Origin: Actinoplanes auranticolor
GTDB taxonomy: Bacteria; Actinomycetota; Actinomycetes; Mycobacteriales; Micromonosporaceae
Reading direction: 5' to 3'
Assembly: GCF_018332655.1 (NCBI RefSeq)
Contig: NZ_BOQL01000051.1
Span: forward strand, 1 to 64,000
Length of the DNA stretch: 64,000 nucleotides
Under the pieces are notes generated by a model, which made no database searches, was not told the DNA's origin, and saw nothing but the letters and a program-made list of their open reading frames with translations. Both the position numbers and the translations under genes were made by a program. Below are positions 36,074-44,595 of the stretch, one piece after another (position 1 is the stretch's first letter; each line of letters opens with the position of its first letter).

Positions 36074-38284
36074 ATGTCATCAACATTCCACCACCGGCGG
36101 GGCGCACGCCGATTTCTGGCGGCGCTCGTCACCGTCTCGCTGGGCGCCGCGACCGCTGCCGCGGGCGCGCAGCCGGCAGCGGCAGCAGCGGCCGCACCAT
36201 GGCTGACCGTGTCCGATGGTTTCGCGTCCTTCGCCGTCCCGGCCGAGGACATCCAGAGCACCATGGGCAATGTGTCCTCCGTCGTCGTCGAGGGCAACTT
36301 CGGCCCGTCCTTCAACGTGGCCGAACTCGGGCTCGGACGGTCCGGCAACAGCACCGCCTGGACGTCGATGATCGGTCCGCTGCCGGCAGGGCTGTACTAC
36401 TACCGCCTCCGGGGTGACGGCACCAAGATCGTCAAGGACTCCACGAACCCGGCCTCGGTAACCTCGGACCCGACCTGGAGCACCTTCCTCGTCCCGGGAG
36501 ACTCTGCGCGATACCTCGCCGACGTGGCGCCGGGGCAGGGCGGAAAGATCGCGACCATCACCTATCCAGGCGGTACGGCGCAGGAGCAACGGTCAGCGAC
36601 GGTGTGGACGCCGCCGGGATACGACGCCGACCGCCGGCGCCCGTATCCGATCCTGTACCTCGTTCCCGGCGAAGGCGGGGGCCACGCCGACTGGGCCGAA
36701 CTGGGCCGCGCCGGACAGATCCTCGACAACCTCTCGGTGCAGCGCCGGATCGAGCCGATGGTGGTCGTGATGAGCGACGAGGACGACGTCTCGCGCTCCC
36801 GGCTCCCGCGGGCGATCGACAGGAGATACAACGTCACCGACAACCCCCGGCAACAGGCGATTGCCGGTGCGTCGGCCGGCGGCGTACGGGCGGTGCGAAC
36901 CGCCTTGACCCGCCCCGGCGCCTTCGCCTATGTCGGCTCGTTCGGCGCCGTCCTCGCCGATGAGGGTCTCCGCGTGAATGCCAAGGCGGTCAACGCGAAG
37001 ATCAAGCTGCTGCGGCTGTACACCGGGAACTTGACCGATCCCGCGTACAACCCCACTTACCGATTGCTGCGCAAGCTCGAGAAGGCACAGGTCAGGCACG
37101 AGTTCGACGGGGTGAACCCGGACGCCGGCCACAACTGGAAGGCGTGGCAGGAGAACCTGGCCGACTTCGCGCCGCGGCTCTTCCGCCCGGTGCCTAACCA
37201 CCGCCCCAGCCCGGGCCACCTGGTGCCGCGGCACGAGTTCACGCCGCCGGCGCCCGGCACCACCCCGACACCATGGCTGACCAGGGAAGCCAACGGGGAC
37301 ACCTTCGTCACCGCCGAGACCGGCACCGAGTTCGCCGGTGCGCAGCGCGTCACGCTCTGGGGCAACTGGGCGCCCGGCGGAAGCTGGGTCAACGTGCCGC
37401 TCACCCGCGCCGGTGACCGGTGGCGCGTAACCGTGGGACCGCTCAAGCCCTGGTTCTACTACTACAAGTTCATCGTCGACCTGGCGTCGAAGAAGGACAC
37501 GTCGAACCCGACGAGCATCACCACGGAACCGACGTGGAGCACATTCCTCGTCCCCGGAAAGCGGTCGCGTCTGCTCGCCGACGTCCCCGCCGGGAAGGGC
37601 GGTGCCGTGAACCGGCTCACCTACCAGAGCACGGTGGCCGGAGAGGAACGCTCGGCGTACGTGTGGACACCGCCCGGCTACGACCCCGCGCGGCCGACGC
37701 CGTATCCGGTCTTCTACCTCCAGCACGGCGGTGGCCAGAACTACACCGACTGGCTGGAGATGGGACGAGCCAAGCAGATCCTCGACAACGAATTCCGGGA
37801 CGGCTCCCTCGTGCCGATGGTCGTCGTGATGGGCAACGGCAACGTCTCCAACTTCCCGAAGGAACTCCTCGAGAACATCGTGCCGGCGGCGCGGGCCGGC
37901 TACCACATCTCCGACGAGCCGGCGCAGCAAGCACTCGCCGGCCTGTCGATGGGCGGGTTCCAGACGTTCGACGTCCTCAAGAACCACCCGGGCGAGTTCG
38001 CCTACATCGGGGCGTTCTCCGCGGGCATCAGCTTCTCCACCGAAGCCGACCCGACGGGATACGACCCGGCGGCGATCAACAGCGGGACGAAGCTGCTGCG
38101 CATATACACCGGTAACCGGACTGACTTCACCTACCAGATCACGCTGGCCTCGATGGCGGCCTTCGACCGGGTCGGCATCGAATACGAGTTCGCCGGAGTC
38201 ACTCCGGGCCCGCACGGCTGGGACACGTGGCAGAAGAACCTGATCGACTTCGCGCCGCGGCTGTTTCGATCCGCTCGCGCTTGA
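36074..38284 (+). CDS. Secreted tandem esterase (two enterochelin-esterase-like domains)
   Basis: 736 residues with a signal peptide ending in an Ala run (about residue 38). The protein is two repeats of one module, an immunoglobulin-like E-set domain followed by an esterase-D/enterochelin-esterase-like alpha/beta hydrolase. Module one has GASAG with Ser267 and ends with a His in GHNWKAW. Module two has GLSMG with Ser625 and His in GPHGWDTW. Both retain a Ser nucleophile and C-terminal His, so both may be active. Module one has PGEGGGHADW where module two has QHGGGQNYTDW. Such enzymes cleave esters such as feruloyl or acetyl groups on polysaccharides. ATG 36074 follows AGGAGTGGAG. Confidence 0.87.
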   Translation: MSSTFHHRRGARRFLAALVTVSLGAATAAAGAQPAAAAAAAPWLTVSDGFASFAVPAEDIQSTMGNVSSVVVEGNFGPSFNVAELGLGRSGNSTAWTSMIGPLPAGLYYYRLRGDGTKIVKDSTNPASVTSDPTWSTFLVPGDSARYLADVAPGQGGKIATITYPGGTAQEQRSATVWTPPGYDADRRRPYPILYLVPGEGGGHADWAELGRAGQILDNLSVQRRIEPMVVVMSDEDDVSRSRLPRAIDRRYNVTDNPRQQAIAGASAGGVRAVRTALTRPGAFAYVGSFGAVLADEGLRVNAKAVNAKIKLLRLYTGNLTDPAYNPTYRLLRKLEKAQVRHEFDGVNPDAGHNWKAWQENLADFAPRLFRPVPNHRPSPGHLVPRHEFTPPAPGTTPTPWLTREANGDTFVTAETGTEFAGAQRVTLWGNWAPGGSWVNVPLTRAGDRWRVTVGPLKPWFYYYKFIVDLASKKDTSNPTSITTEPTWSTFLVPGKRSRLLADVPAGKGGAVNRLTYQSTVAGEERSAYVWTPPGYDPARPTPYPVFYLQHGGGQNYTDWLEMGRAKQILDNEFRDGSLVPMVVVMGNGNVSNFPKELLENIVPAARAGYHISDEPAQQALAGLSMGGFQTFDVLKNHPGEFAYIGAFSAGISFSTEADPTGYDPAAINSGTKLLRIYTGNRTDFTYQITLASMAAFDRVGIEYEFAGVTPGPHGWDTWQKNLIDFAPRLFRSARA

Positions 38285-38428
38285 CGCGGCTCGTACCGGA
38301 ACCGCAGGTCAGGGTGGGCCGGAGGCAACACCATGCGAACCAACCGCTGACTGTCGTCGGCGAGTTGTTGCCAATACGTTCTCGCAGTTCAAGGCGGGTG
38401 AGCAGTCCGCAGTGAGGGTTGTTCGCCC

Positions 38429-40066
38429 TTGACGATCCGGATACAAAACTCGCTTACGCGCAGTCTTCGCGGACTCCACCAGACCCTGCGCGTACGGTAC
38501 GACGTCATGCGGATGGTGTTCACGGCTGCGCCGGACGAGGTGTTCTACCCGGCGCGGGATCGACTGGTGGAAGCTTTCGACAGATGGGCGCGACGGCAAC
38601 GACGTACGGTCGATCCGTTCGTGGTCGAGGTGCTGATCGAGCACCGCTGGGACGCCGGTGACGGCATCCTGTGCCGGTGGCATCCGGCCGATCTGCGTGA
38701 GGCGCTGCTCGACTGGTTTCCGCGGAAGGTGACGATGCCGCCGGGCGAGTGGCAGGCGGTCGTGCCGACCGTCCACGCGTTCGTCGACTTCTTGTTCACC
38801 GAAGATCTGGCCGATCTTCGTTGTGCGGAGCCGGATCACTTGCATGCGGCGCTGGACACGCTGGCTGGTGACTTCGATGTAGCCATGAGTGACCCATCCC
38901 GGTACGGCTTGGCGAAGTTCTGGGGCATGCAAATGCTGGCCGCGGATGTCGACCCTGCCGACCCACCAGCGGCCGAGCGCTATATCAACGACGTCCGTGC
39001 CGGCCGGATTACCGTCGATCAGGAACTGCTCGACCAAGTCATGGCCAATCACCTGACCGCCGCCGACGATGAGCGTCCGCAGCCGCTTCCCCTGGTGGCC
39101 ATGCCCGAAGATGCCACCTTGGCGAGGTTCGCAGCCGAATCGGTCACGCTGGCCCGGATACAGCGGTTCGCCCACTGGGCAACCCCGGGACGAACGCTGA
39201 CCGCGACCGGCCGGTTGCGTCTCGCCGACGCCCGTGAACTGATCTCCCTGCTGGACGTCGCGGACGTCGTCGATCCCCAGATCGGCGGGAAGGTCTTCAC
39301 AACCAAGAGCAGCGAAGAACTGTACGAAACCTCCGTCGTATTCGCCTGGGCACGGTCCGCCCGTGTCGTCCGCGTGGTCAAGGGGCAGCTCGTACCGGTG
39401 AAGAGCGCCACCAAGCTGCTCGCCGATCCACTCGCCTTGGCGCACCGGGTGTTCGAGGCGTTCTTCAGTCTCGGCGAGGCCGTCTGCGGTTCCGGCTACG
39501 CCGAATCCATGATCCGCTGGCGATTCGACGAAGTGACGTTCGCGCTGCTGATGGGTCTCTATCTCGCTCAGGGCGAGGTGGACACGGCCGACCTCGAGGA
39601 GATCGCGTTCCGGGTCGCCGAGGACACAATGGTGGTGGACCTTGGCTCACCACACGCCGACATCTGGCGCCGTCAGTGCGACAACGACGTGCACCGCCTG
39701 CTGACCCAACTCCACCTGCTCGGCGCGATCACCCTGAACGACCGGCAGGCCCAGTTGACCCGGCTCGGCACAGGGCTGGTCGCAGGACATCTGCGCCGCG
39801 AAGGCATCACCGTGCCGACCTGGCAGGACATGCTCGACGAGACCGCCGAAGTGGTTATCACCGCAGCCGCCGACGCACCACCACCGGCACGAGACGATTT
39901 GTTGACCGGCTGGTGCCAACGGCACCCGGACACCGCCTCGGCAGACCTCCACGCCCTTGCCCGACGAACCGACGACCGCGCCCACCGCACATTGGCCCAG
40001 GCCTACGCCCGGAAGGCGGGTCGGACCACCAACCGCCACCTTCAAGGACTCTCATCAACACCCTGA
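38429..40066 (+). CDS. Uncharacterised actinobacterial protein
   Basis: 545 residues, no signal peptide or membrane segment, helical. The stretch TPGRTLTATGRLRLADARE and the following VFAWARSARVVRVVKGQLVPVK belong to a widespread family of unknown function in actinobacteria, also seen in proteins annotated as plasmid pRiA4b ORF-3-like. No catalytic motif is visible. The start is uncertain: TTG 38429 is outermost and has no clear ribosome site, and ATG 38507 is an alternative. It is the last gene before the tRNA-Lys scar, so it is probably host chromosome rather than island. Confidence 0.65.
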   Translation: MTIRIQNSLTRSLRGLHQTLRVRYDVMRMVFTAAPDEVFYPARDRLVEAFDRWARRQRRTVDPFVVEVLIEHRWDAGDGILCRWHPADLREALLDWFPRKVTMPPGEWQAVVPTVHAFVDFLFTEDLADLRCAEPDHLHAALDTLAGDFDVAMSDPSRYGLAKFWGMQMLAADVDPADPPAAERYINDVRAGRITVDQELLDQVMANHLTAADDERPQPLPLVAMPEDATLARFAAESVTLARIQRFAHWATPGRTLTATGRLRLADARELISLLDVADVVDPQIGGKVFTTKSSEELYETSVVFAWARSARVVRVVKGQLVPVKSATKLLADPLALAHRVFEAFFSLGEAVCGSGYAESMIRWRFDEVTFALLMGLYLAQGEVDTADLEEIAFRVAEDTMVVDLGSPHADIWRRQCDNDVHRLLTQLHLLGAITLNDRQAQLTRLGTGLVAGHLRREGITVPTWQDMLDETAEVVITAAADAPPPARDDLLTGWCQRHPDTASADLHALARRTDDRAHRTLAQAYARKAGRTTNRHLQGLSSTP

Positions 40067-40208
40067 GCCAGCCCTTGACCCACTACACCCAGGAGTCGCC
40101 GACCCTCGCCAGAACCCATCGACCCGGCGGCACGGCTCAATCGGATCCCTAAGTGTCCGGAGGCCGTCCGCCAGCGGCAACCCCCTCCGTTTGGGTATCC
40201 GTCTCGGG

Positions 40209-40264
40209 TGGGCCGCCCGGGACTCGAACCCGGAACCTATGGATTAAAAGTCCCTAGTTGCTCT
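40209..40264 (-). pseudogene. 3' part of tRNA-Lys(TTT), likely attachment-site scar
   Basis: Read on the reverse strand, the sequence contains the end of a D-arm (AGAGC), an anticodon loop CTTTTAA with anticodon TTT at 40246-40248, a variable loop, a perfect T-arm (CCGGG TTCGAGT CCCGG) and the 3' acceptor strand GCGGCCC plus discriminator A. The matching 5' acceptor strand GGGCCGC and most of the D-arm are absent, and the anticodon stem has one mismatch, so it cannot fold as a tRNA. Elements that integrate into tRNA 3' ends leave exactly such a fragment at one border. Its orientation puts the element on the right (above 40264). Confidence 0.75.
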
Positions 40265-40732
40265 GCTTTGCGATACATCGCGCGTTCCTGCTGGATGTCC
40301 GACTGGCACACTACTCATCCCGCGGGGTCCGGGCTGGTCAGGCGCAGGAGCATGGGCAGCGGTTAACGACCCACATGAGTCGCTTTGCCACTCTCGGCAT
40401 GGGTGCTGGAGCGTCCGATGACGCCACGGTGCATCCGAGCAGCTGGCGAGCTACCAGGACGGTGAACGGATGCGTTATTGATGATGACTAAACTCGATTA
40501 GATTTGACGTCAGCTGGCTCGGCGGAGTGATCGTCCGCACCCGCCGCAAAGCCCATGGTCGATGACGGATTTGGCGCATAACGCGGGATTACTGCGATAA
40601 CCGGCCCGCGCGTTATCAGCGGCATAAGAACGAGAACATTTCATTGTGTGTGCTAGACCGTCGCTGGCTTCGGTGACGGTGCTGTAGTCCGGTCTTCCTG
40701 ATCCCCAGGCCGGCGAAAAGTCCGTCGGCCGG
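40265..40732. other. Gene-free island edge
   Basis: No supported gene. The DNA is less GC-rich than its surroundings. ATAACGCG at 40578-40585 and CGCGTTAT at 40609-40616 form an inverted repeat whose role is unknown. No integrase gene lies at this border. Confidence 0.45.
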
Positions 40733-41134
40733 TCACGGCTGCTCGTCCGGTTGGCTTGCCCGGAACCAGGTTTGAGCCGGGCTGATATCCCACCGCAGCC
40801 GCCCGATCGCTGGCGGCGAGTCCATTCCTTCGGCCGAGGACTGCATGTCGGTCTCCAGGCTCAGCGTTAGACGTACACCCATGCACCGGCACAGGCGCTG
40901 GACGAACTCCACCGAGTAATCCGCCGCGCCCGCCTCGAACTCGACGATTGCTTCCTGCGGCATGCCCGACCGCCGGGCCAGCTCAGCTGTGGTCAGTGCC
41001 ACCTGCCGGCGCAGATGTGTCAGCGCGGAGACCAGATTTGCGCGCACACGCGCATCCTCGAATCCCCATCGGACCTCCGGAACAATGTCCTCCGCCCGCA
41101 GCGGCCAGAGTTCGTGCCCCGGCGTGTCACCCAT
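40733..41134 (-). CDS. XRE-type HTH protein, antitoxin-like
   Basis: 133 residues from ATG 41134, with AAGGAG seven bases upstream. The central part (about 45-95) is a lambda-repressor-like helix-turn-helix (LRRQVALTTAELARRSGMPQ, then VEFEAGAADYSVEFVQRLC). It lies 32 bases after the preceding reverse gene and is probably in its operon. Position and size suit the antitoxin or autorepressor of a HigBA-like pair. That is inference. Confidence 0.75.
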   Translation of the reverse strand: MGDTPGHELWPLRAEDIVPEVRWGFEDARVRANLVSALTHLRRQVALTTAELARRSGMPQEAIVEFEAGAADYSVEFVQRLCRCMGVRLTLSLETDMQSSAEGMDSPPAIGRLRWDISPAQTWFRASQPDEQP

Positions 41135-41166
41135 TCGTCGCTCCTTCGCCTCACTCCGGCCGATCG

Positions 41167-41808
41167 TCACTCCGGCCGGTCGTCTGGATGGTCGGTAAAG
41201 CGAGTGTGCTCCGGATGGCGCTCCGGAAGGAGGAGCGGCAAGAATTCGAACAGCGCATCAACGTCGTCCGAGGTGAACGCTAGCGCGACCACCCCTGAAC
41301 CGGGCTTGACCACCTCGACGTAACGGGTGCCGTCGTCGACGTCGGCGAACCGGAGCAGCACCTGGTGCGTGACCGGATAGCCGAGCAGGGTCGGCGAGGC
41401 GGGAAAGCCGAAATCCGCGTCTCGCGGGGCGATGACAGGTTCCTCCGCCCGATCGCGGACGGCGGGCAGCCCGTTCGAATCCAGCTCGAGCAGATAGTTG
41501 CGCAGCCGCCGCACGGCCGTCCGGTAAACCGCGTCGTCGCGCGCGGAGCGGTTAAAGCCCACGGCGAGCAGGACCGCGCTCCGGTGGTCGGGGGCGAAGT
41601 AGACGGCGCTCACCGGGTACCGCCCGGCTACCCGCAGTTCGCATAGCGCGCCAGGGTGAGCCCGGCTCTCCCCGGATAGGACTCCGCCGTTTTTCAGCCG
41701 GTCGAGAAGCTCCAGAAGAGTGCCGAGGTCGTACGGCGGCATCAGCTTGATATCCGTTTCAACCGAGTCGCCGGCACTGTCGCGGTAGACCGTCCACGAT
41801 GATGTCAT
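41167..41808 (-). CDS. Possible RelE/HigB-like toxin with C-terminal extension
   Basis: 213 residues, ATG 41808 with GAGGAGGG upstream. Residues about 18-110 have the pattern of phage-derived HigB/Gp49 proteins: a LLELLDRLKNGG helix, a CELRVAGRYPVSAVYF strand pair and a GFNRSA turn. The remaining 100 residues are an extra alpha/beta part not normal for this family. It is the first gene of a pair with the XRE protein, the usual toxin-first order of HigBA. The toxin activity is a guess from order and local pattern. Confidence 0.5.
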   Translation of the reverse strand: MTSSWTVYRDSAGDSVETDIKLMPPYDLGTLLELLDRLKNGGVLSGESRAHPGALCELRVAGRYPVSAVYFAPDHRSAVLLAVGFNRSARDDAVYRTAVRRLRNYLLELDSNGLPAVRDRAEEPVIAPRDADFGFPASPTLLGYPVTHQVLLRFADVDDGTRYVEVVKPGSGVVALAFTSDDVDALFEFLPLLLPERHPEHTRFTDHPDDRPE

Positions 41809-41846
41809 CGCGCCCTCCTCGCTTCACCGAGACGGGTGGCATGTCC

Positions 41847-41876
41847 TTGCCGCCCGGCATGCGCACCGGTATACAT
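41847..41876 (+). promoter_or_regulatory. Promoter for a leaderless gene
   Basis: TTGCCG (41847-41852) and TATACA (41870-41875) are exactly 17 bases apart. The -10 box ends 7 bases before the ATG at 41883, so the transcript would begin at or next to that ATG. This explains why that start has no ribosome site. Confidence 0.55.
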
Positions 41877-41882
41877 TTCCGG

Positions 41883-42263
41883 ATGGGAGTGGTGGACTGG
41901 TCGCCCGACGCCATCGAGGACCTGCACATGATCGCCGACGCCCTGGTGCAGGGCGAGCTCATGCGGCTCGCCGAGGAGGAACTTCGGGTGCCTGCCACCG
42001 AGACGGAGATCGAAGGTAACCTCAAAGAGCACCCAGGCGTCTGGTGGAGGCGGGCGGTCCGGCATCGTGATCTCCCCGATTTCCTCTCTTTCGGATCCGA
42101 CCCGGCGGTTTCCCCGCTCGACCGGTCCCGGGACTTCGTCTTCGTCTATCGCCACCTCACCACCACCGAGCGGATCAAGCTGCGTCGGCGACACAAGACG
42201 TTCGTCGTACTCCGGGTCCTCAGCAACGACGAGCTAGCACGGCGGCTCGCAGGACCTAGTTAG
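41883..42263 (+). CDS. Small unknown protein facing a Phd/YefM antitoxin
   Basis: 126 residues, not recognised. It starts MGVVDWSPDAIEDLHMIADA, which resembles the first strand and helix of ParE/RelE-type proteins, but the rest (EHPGVWWRRAVRHRDLPDF, FVFVYRHLTTTERIKLRRRHK) does not settle it. Starts at 41841 and 41859 are possible. I choose 41883 because a well-spaced promoter ends 7 bases before it, making it leaderless. Its stop overlaps that of the convergent YefM-like antitoxin, which would be an unusual arrangement for a toxin-antitoxin pair. Confidence 0.5.
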   Translation: MGVVDWSPDAIEDLHMIADALVQGELMRLAEEELRVPATETEIEGNLKEHPGVWWRRAVRHRDLPDFLSFGSDPAVSPLDRSRDFVFVYRHLTTTERIKLRRRHKTFVVLRVLSNDELARRLAGPS

Positions 42264-42586
42264 TCGACTTTCCGCTGTGGAAAGTCGGGCAGGGTGAGGC
42301 CAAGCTCTGCGGCAACCTCGCTCGTCGTCCGCGCGGTGTCCAGGGGGCGTTGCCCGAGGAGCTGCTCCCGGCTGTCGGTCGACTCGAGGAGCTGGTCCAG
42401 TAGGACCGCCTCGATGTTGCGGTCGGCTAGCGGGGTGATCAAGGCGACAAACCGGCCGTGGCGGGTGATCGCGGCGGGCCGGCCGTCCTGGTTGATTTGC
42501 CGCAGCACCTCGGCGGTCTGCTGATTAAGCTCGCGCATCGTGTAGACGCGGTCGCTCGTGACGACTGGCTCGCGTGCATCGGTCAT
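42260..42586 (-). CDS. Phd/YefM family antitoxin
   Basis: 108 residues. The N-terminal DNA-binding domain is typical of Phd/YefM (YTMRELNQQTAEVLRQINQDG, then AAITRHGRFVALITPL). The C-terminal half would be the disordered, toxin-neutralising arm. ATG 42586 follows GAGGAGG at SD distance. Two copies of a TGTAGTACA palindrome lie just upstream and fit the TGTACA-type operators of YefM proteins, so it probably represses itself. No YoeB-type toxin follows on the same strand, so it is an orphan or its partner is the convergent gene. Confidence 0.85.
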   Translation of the reverse strand: MTDAREPVVTSDRVYTMRELNQQTAEVLRQINQDGRPAAITRHGRFVALITPLADRNIEAVLLDQLLESTDSREQLLGQRPLDTARTTSEVAAELGLTLPDFPQRKVD

Positions 42587-42607
42587 TTAGGCCTCCTCAA
42601 GCTCAAG

Positions 42608-42639
42608 TGTAGTACATTTAGCGAGCGGAATGTAGTACA
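42608..42639. promoter_or_regulatory. Two TGTAGTACA operator copies
   Basis: TGTAGTACA occurs at 42608-42616 and 42631-42639, 23 bases apart, about two helical turns. Each is an odd-centred palindrome (TGTA-G-TACA) and resembles the TGTACA core bound by YefM-type antitoxins. They lie between the divergent YefM-like gene and the membrane-protein gene and may control both. Confidence 0.65.
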
Positions 42640-42657
42640 ACGACGTGAGGGGAAGGC

Positions 42658-43539
42658 GTGGCCGACGACTCGTACGCGGCAAGTGCTCCAGCCGCCGTGG
42701 CGAACCTCCGGGAGTCTGCCAAGTGGTTAATCGCCGCCGCGGCCGCGGTCGGCGCCATCCTGATCGGCAGCTTTCAGCTCAAAGACCTCGGAGTCCTGGC
42801 CGATGCCGACACGCTGCACCGGGTCGCAGCCGTGGCCGGTGGCGGTCTCGCGCTCGGCACCGTGGTGATGCTAATCATCGCCGCCGCCCGGGTGATGATC
42901 ACGCCCCGCCCAAGCATCCGCGACTTATCCGAGCGCGAGCTGCGCGGCCAGCGCCCCAGCACTGGGGGCCTGGCCATCGTCGACTCCAACCAGGACAGTC
43001 TCGTCCGGTCACTCCTCGCTTTGCGGTCGTATCTGTTCGACGGCAAGAACTCGCTCGCCGAGATCTACGCGGAGTACCGGGATTCCCAAGCGTCGCTGGC
43101 CCAGATGCAAGCCGGTGACGGGTCGTCCAACGCGGACCTACGCCTGGTCCAGGACCGCGCCGTCAGCTCGCTGCAGGCGGTCAACCGTATCGAGGTTGTC
43201 GCCCACCAGATCGCCACCGGCGAGCGGTTCCGTGCGCTCACCAACCGTCTGATCCTGGGCACCGCGATCTTCGCCGCCGCACTGGTGGCGTTCACCTGGG
43301 CCACCCTCGACAGCCCTACCGCGGTGGTCGACAAGCCCACCGCGGTCACCGTGGTGGTCACTGACCGAGCCGCCGCCGGGCTGCCATCGACCTGCTTACT
43401 GACCAGTCTCGACGGCGTCGCCGTCGGCGGCGATTTTGTGAAGCCGACGGTGGTCACCAGCCCGGCTGCGGGCTGTGAAAGCAAGGTGATCTCCGACAGC
43501 AAAGGAATCATTGTGATCCCCCAGACTACAGCGAAGTAA
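42658..43539 (+). CDS. Three-helix membrane protein of unknown function
   Basis: 293 residues, GTG 42658 with GAGGGGAAG upstream. Transmembrane segments lie near 22-41, 56-77 and 198-216. The 120-residue part between helices two and three is charged and helical. The C-terminal 75 residues are beta-rich and Val/Thr-rich with two Cys, probably on the other side of the membrane. No known domain is recognised. It is divergent from the antitoxin gene and shares its operator region. A membrane protein next to an antitoxin and a defence island could be an effector, but nothing in the sequence proves it. Confidence 0.65.
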   Translation: MADDSYAASAPAAVANLRESAKWLIAAAAAVGAILIGSFQLKDLGVLADADTLHRVAAVAGGGLALGTVVMLIIAAARVMITPRPSIRDLSERELRGQRPSTGGLAIVDSNQDSLVRSLLALRSYLFDGKNSLAEIYAEYRDSQASLAQMQAGDGSSNADLRLVQDRAVSSLQAVNRIEVVAHQIATGERFRALTNRLILGTAIFAAALVAFTWATLDSPTAVVDKPTAVTVVVTDRAAAGLPSTCLLTSLDGVAVGGDFVKPTVVTSPAAGCESKVISDSKGIIVIPQTTAK

Positions 43540-44595
43540 TCGCGGAGTCCCGGCCAGGAAGCACGCTGATGTGCCCAAATAGCGGCCACCTTGGCTCGCG
43601 CTAACGATCGCAGCTCTGCTGCTGCCCAGATCGCGGCACCGTCGTCGAACTCGCGCAGGGCAGTCACCTTCATCGGCGCAGGATAACGCCGTAGCACTGA
43701 CCGCGGTGTTGGCAAGTGACGAGATCAGCCCCGCCTCGACCGGGCGCGTCAACTGGCCGATAGGGAAAAGCGGGTTACCGCCATAGCGGCACTACTGCAC
43801 CGAGCTAGCGACCTATCCACCCAACGTTACCGCTATCTCGGGTGGATGTGTTCGCGCTGTGGCCACCCATCGCTGACCGTGCCGAACTCTTTACGTTGGT
43901 CGGTGCGTCGGCGTGGTGGATCAAGCAGCGGGGCGGTGCAACCGCCGTGACCGCAACCATCGAAGCGGTATGGGACGTGGCGCGCTGGTGGCGGTGAGTG
44001 GCGTGCCGGTGATGTTGGTCCGCTCCTCAGGCCACGCGCCAGTCCGGCCAGGTTTGGAGGCAGGTCAGTCGTGTGCTGGCATGGTCCGCCTGAGACGACG
44101 GCCCTGCGCGCAGGATGATGCACGGTTCGGTCGGCCCGGAGCCAGCGGTTATCGCCCTCCCGCCAACGGCAGCCTTATCGTGTGGGCAGGACAATAAAGG
44201 TGGATACGCTGCGAAGGGTCGAGGCGCTGCTTGAAGCGCCTGCAGCGTTTTCGTGGTCCATATTCTCGACACCGCCCCGGTCCAACATCGAGGCAGTGAC
44301 CATGTGCTGCTGATTTCCGCCGAGTGACCCGGTCTTCGGTGTTGCGTGGGGCTCAACACCATAAGGGGTCGTTATGGGCGTCGATGAAGTGGAGACCCGG
44401 CCGGCGGCCACCGCCCGGACGGCATCGCCGCGGGACTGCAGCAGGACCTGAGACAGATCTCGGGAACGCGCCACGTGGTGAGGTGAGGGCACGTAACGTG
44501 GTCCGCACTGTGAGTCGGCGTTCAGACGACCGGCTGGCTAACGTTCAGAACAGCTTCCAGACGCCCTGCGTCGGCCATGTCCGAGCTCGGCGCGA
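43540..44595. other. Gene-poor stretch with short coding-like fragments
   Basis: About 1.06 kb without a full gene. Pieces with protein-like composition appear in changing frames: 43736-43845, 43842-43997, a 37-codon frame at 44200-44313, and a fragment ending near 44484. An inverted repeat (ATCCACCC at 43815-43822, GGGTGGAT at 43840-43847) lies inside the first. This looks like decayed genes rather than designed spacer. Confidence 0.45.
43736..43997 (+). pseudogene. Frame-shifted gene remnant
   Basis: Two natural-looking peptides meet in different frames near 43840. The first contains LDRARQLADREKRVTAIAAL and ends around YRYLGW. The second (from GTG 43842, or GTG 43848) contains ALWPPIADRAELFTLVGASA and ends DVARWWR at a TGA. 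A single indel would join them. Either part alone could also be a small protein. I do not recognise the family. Confidence 0.3.

Noticed and set aside
40209..40285. Complete tRNA-Lys gene
   Set aside because: The 5' acceptor strand and D-arm are missing and the anticodon stem has a mismatch, so it cannot fold as a tRNA.
40258..40491. Small forward open frame next to the tRNA scar
   Set aside because: No ribosome site, unnatural composition, and it begins inside the tRNA fragment.
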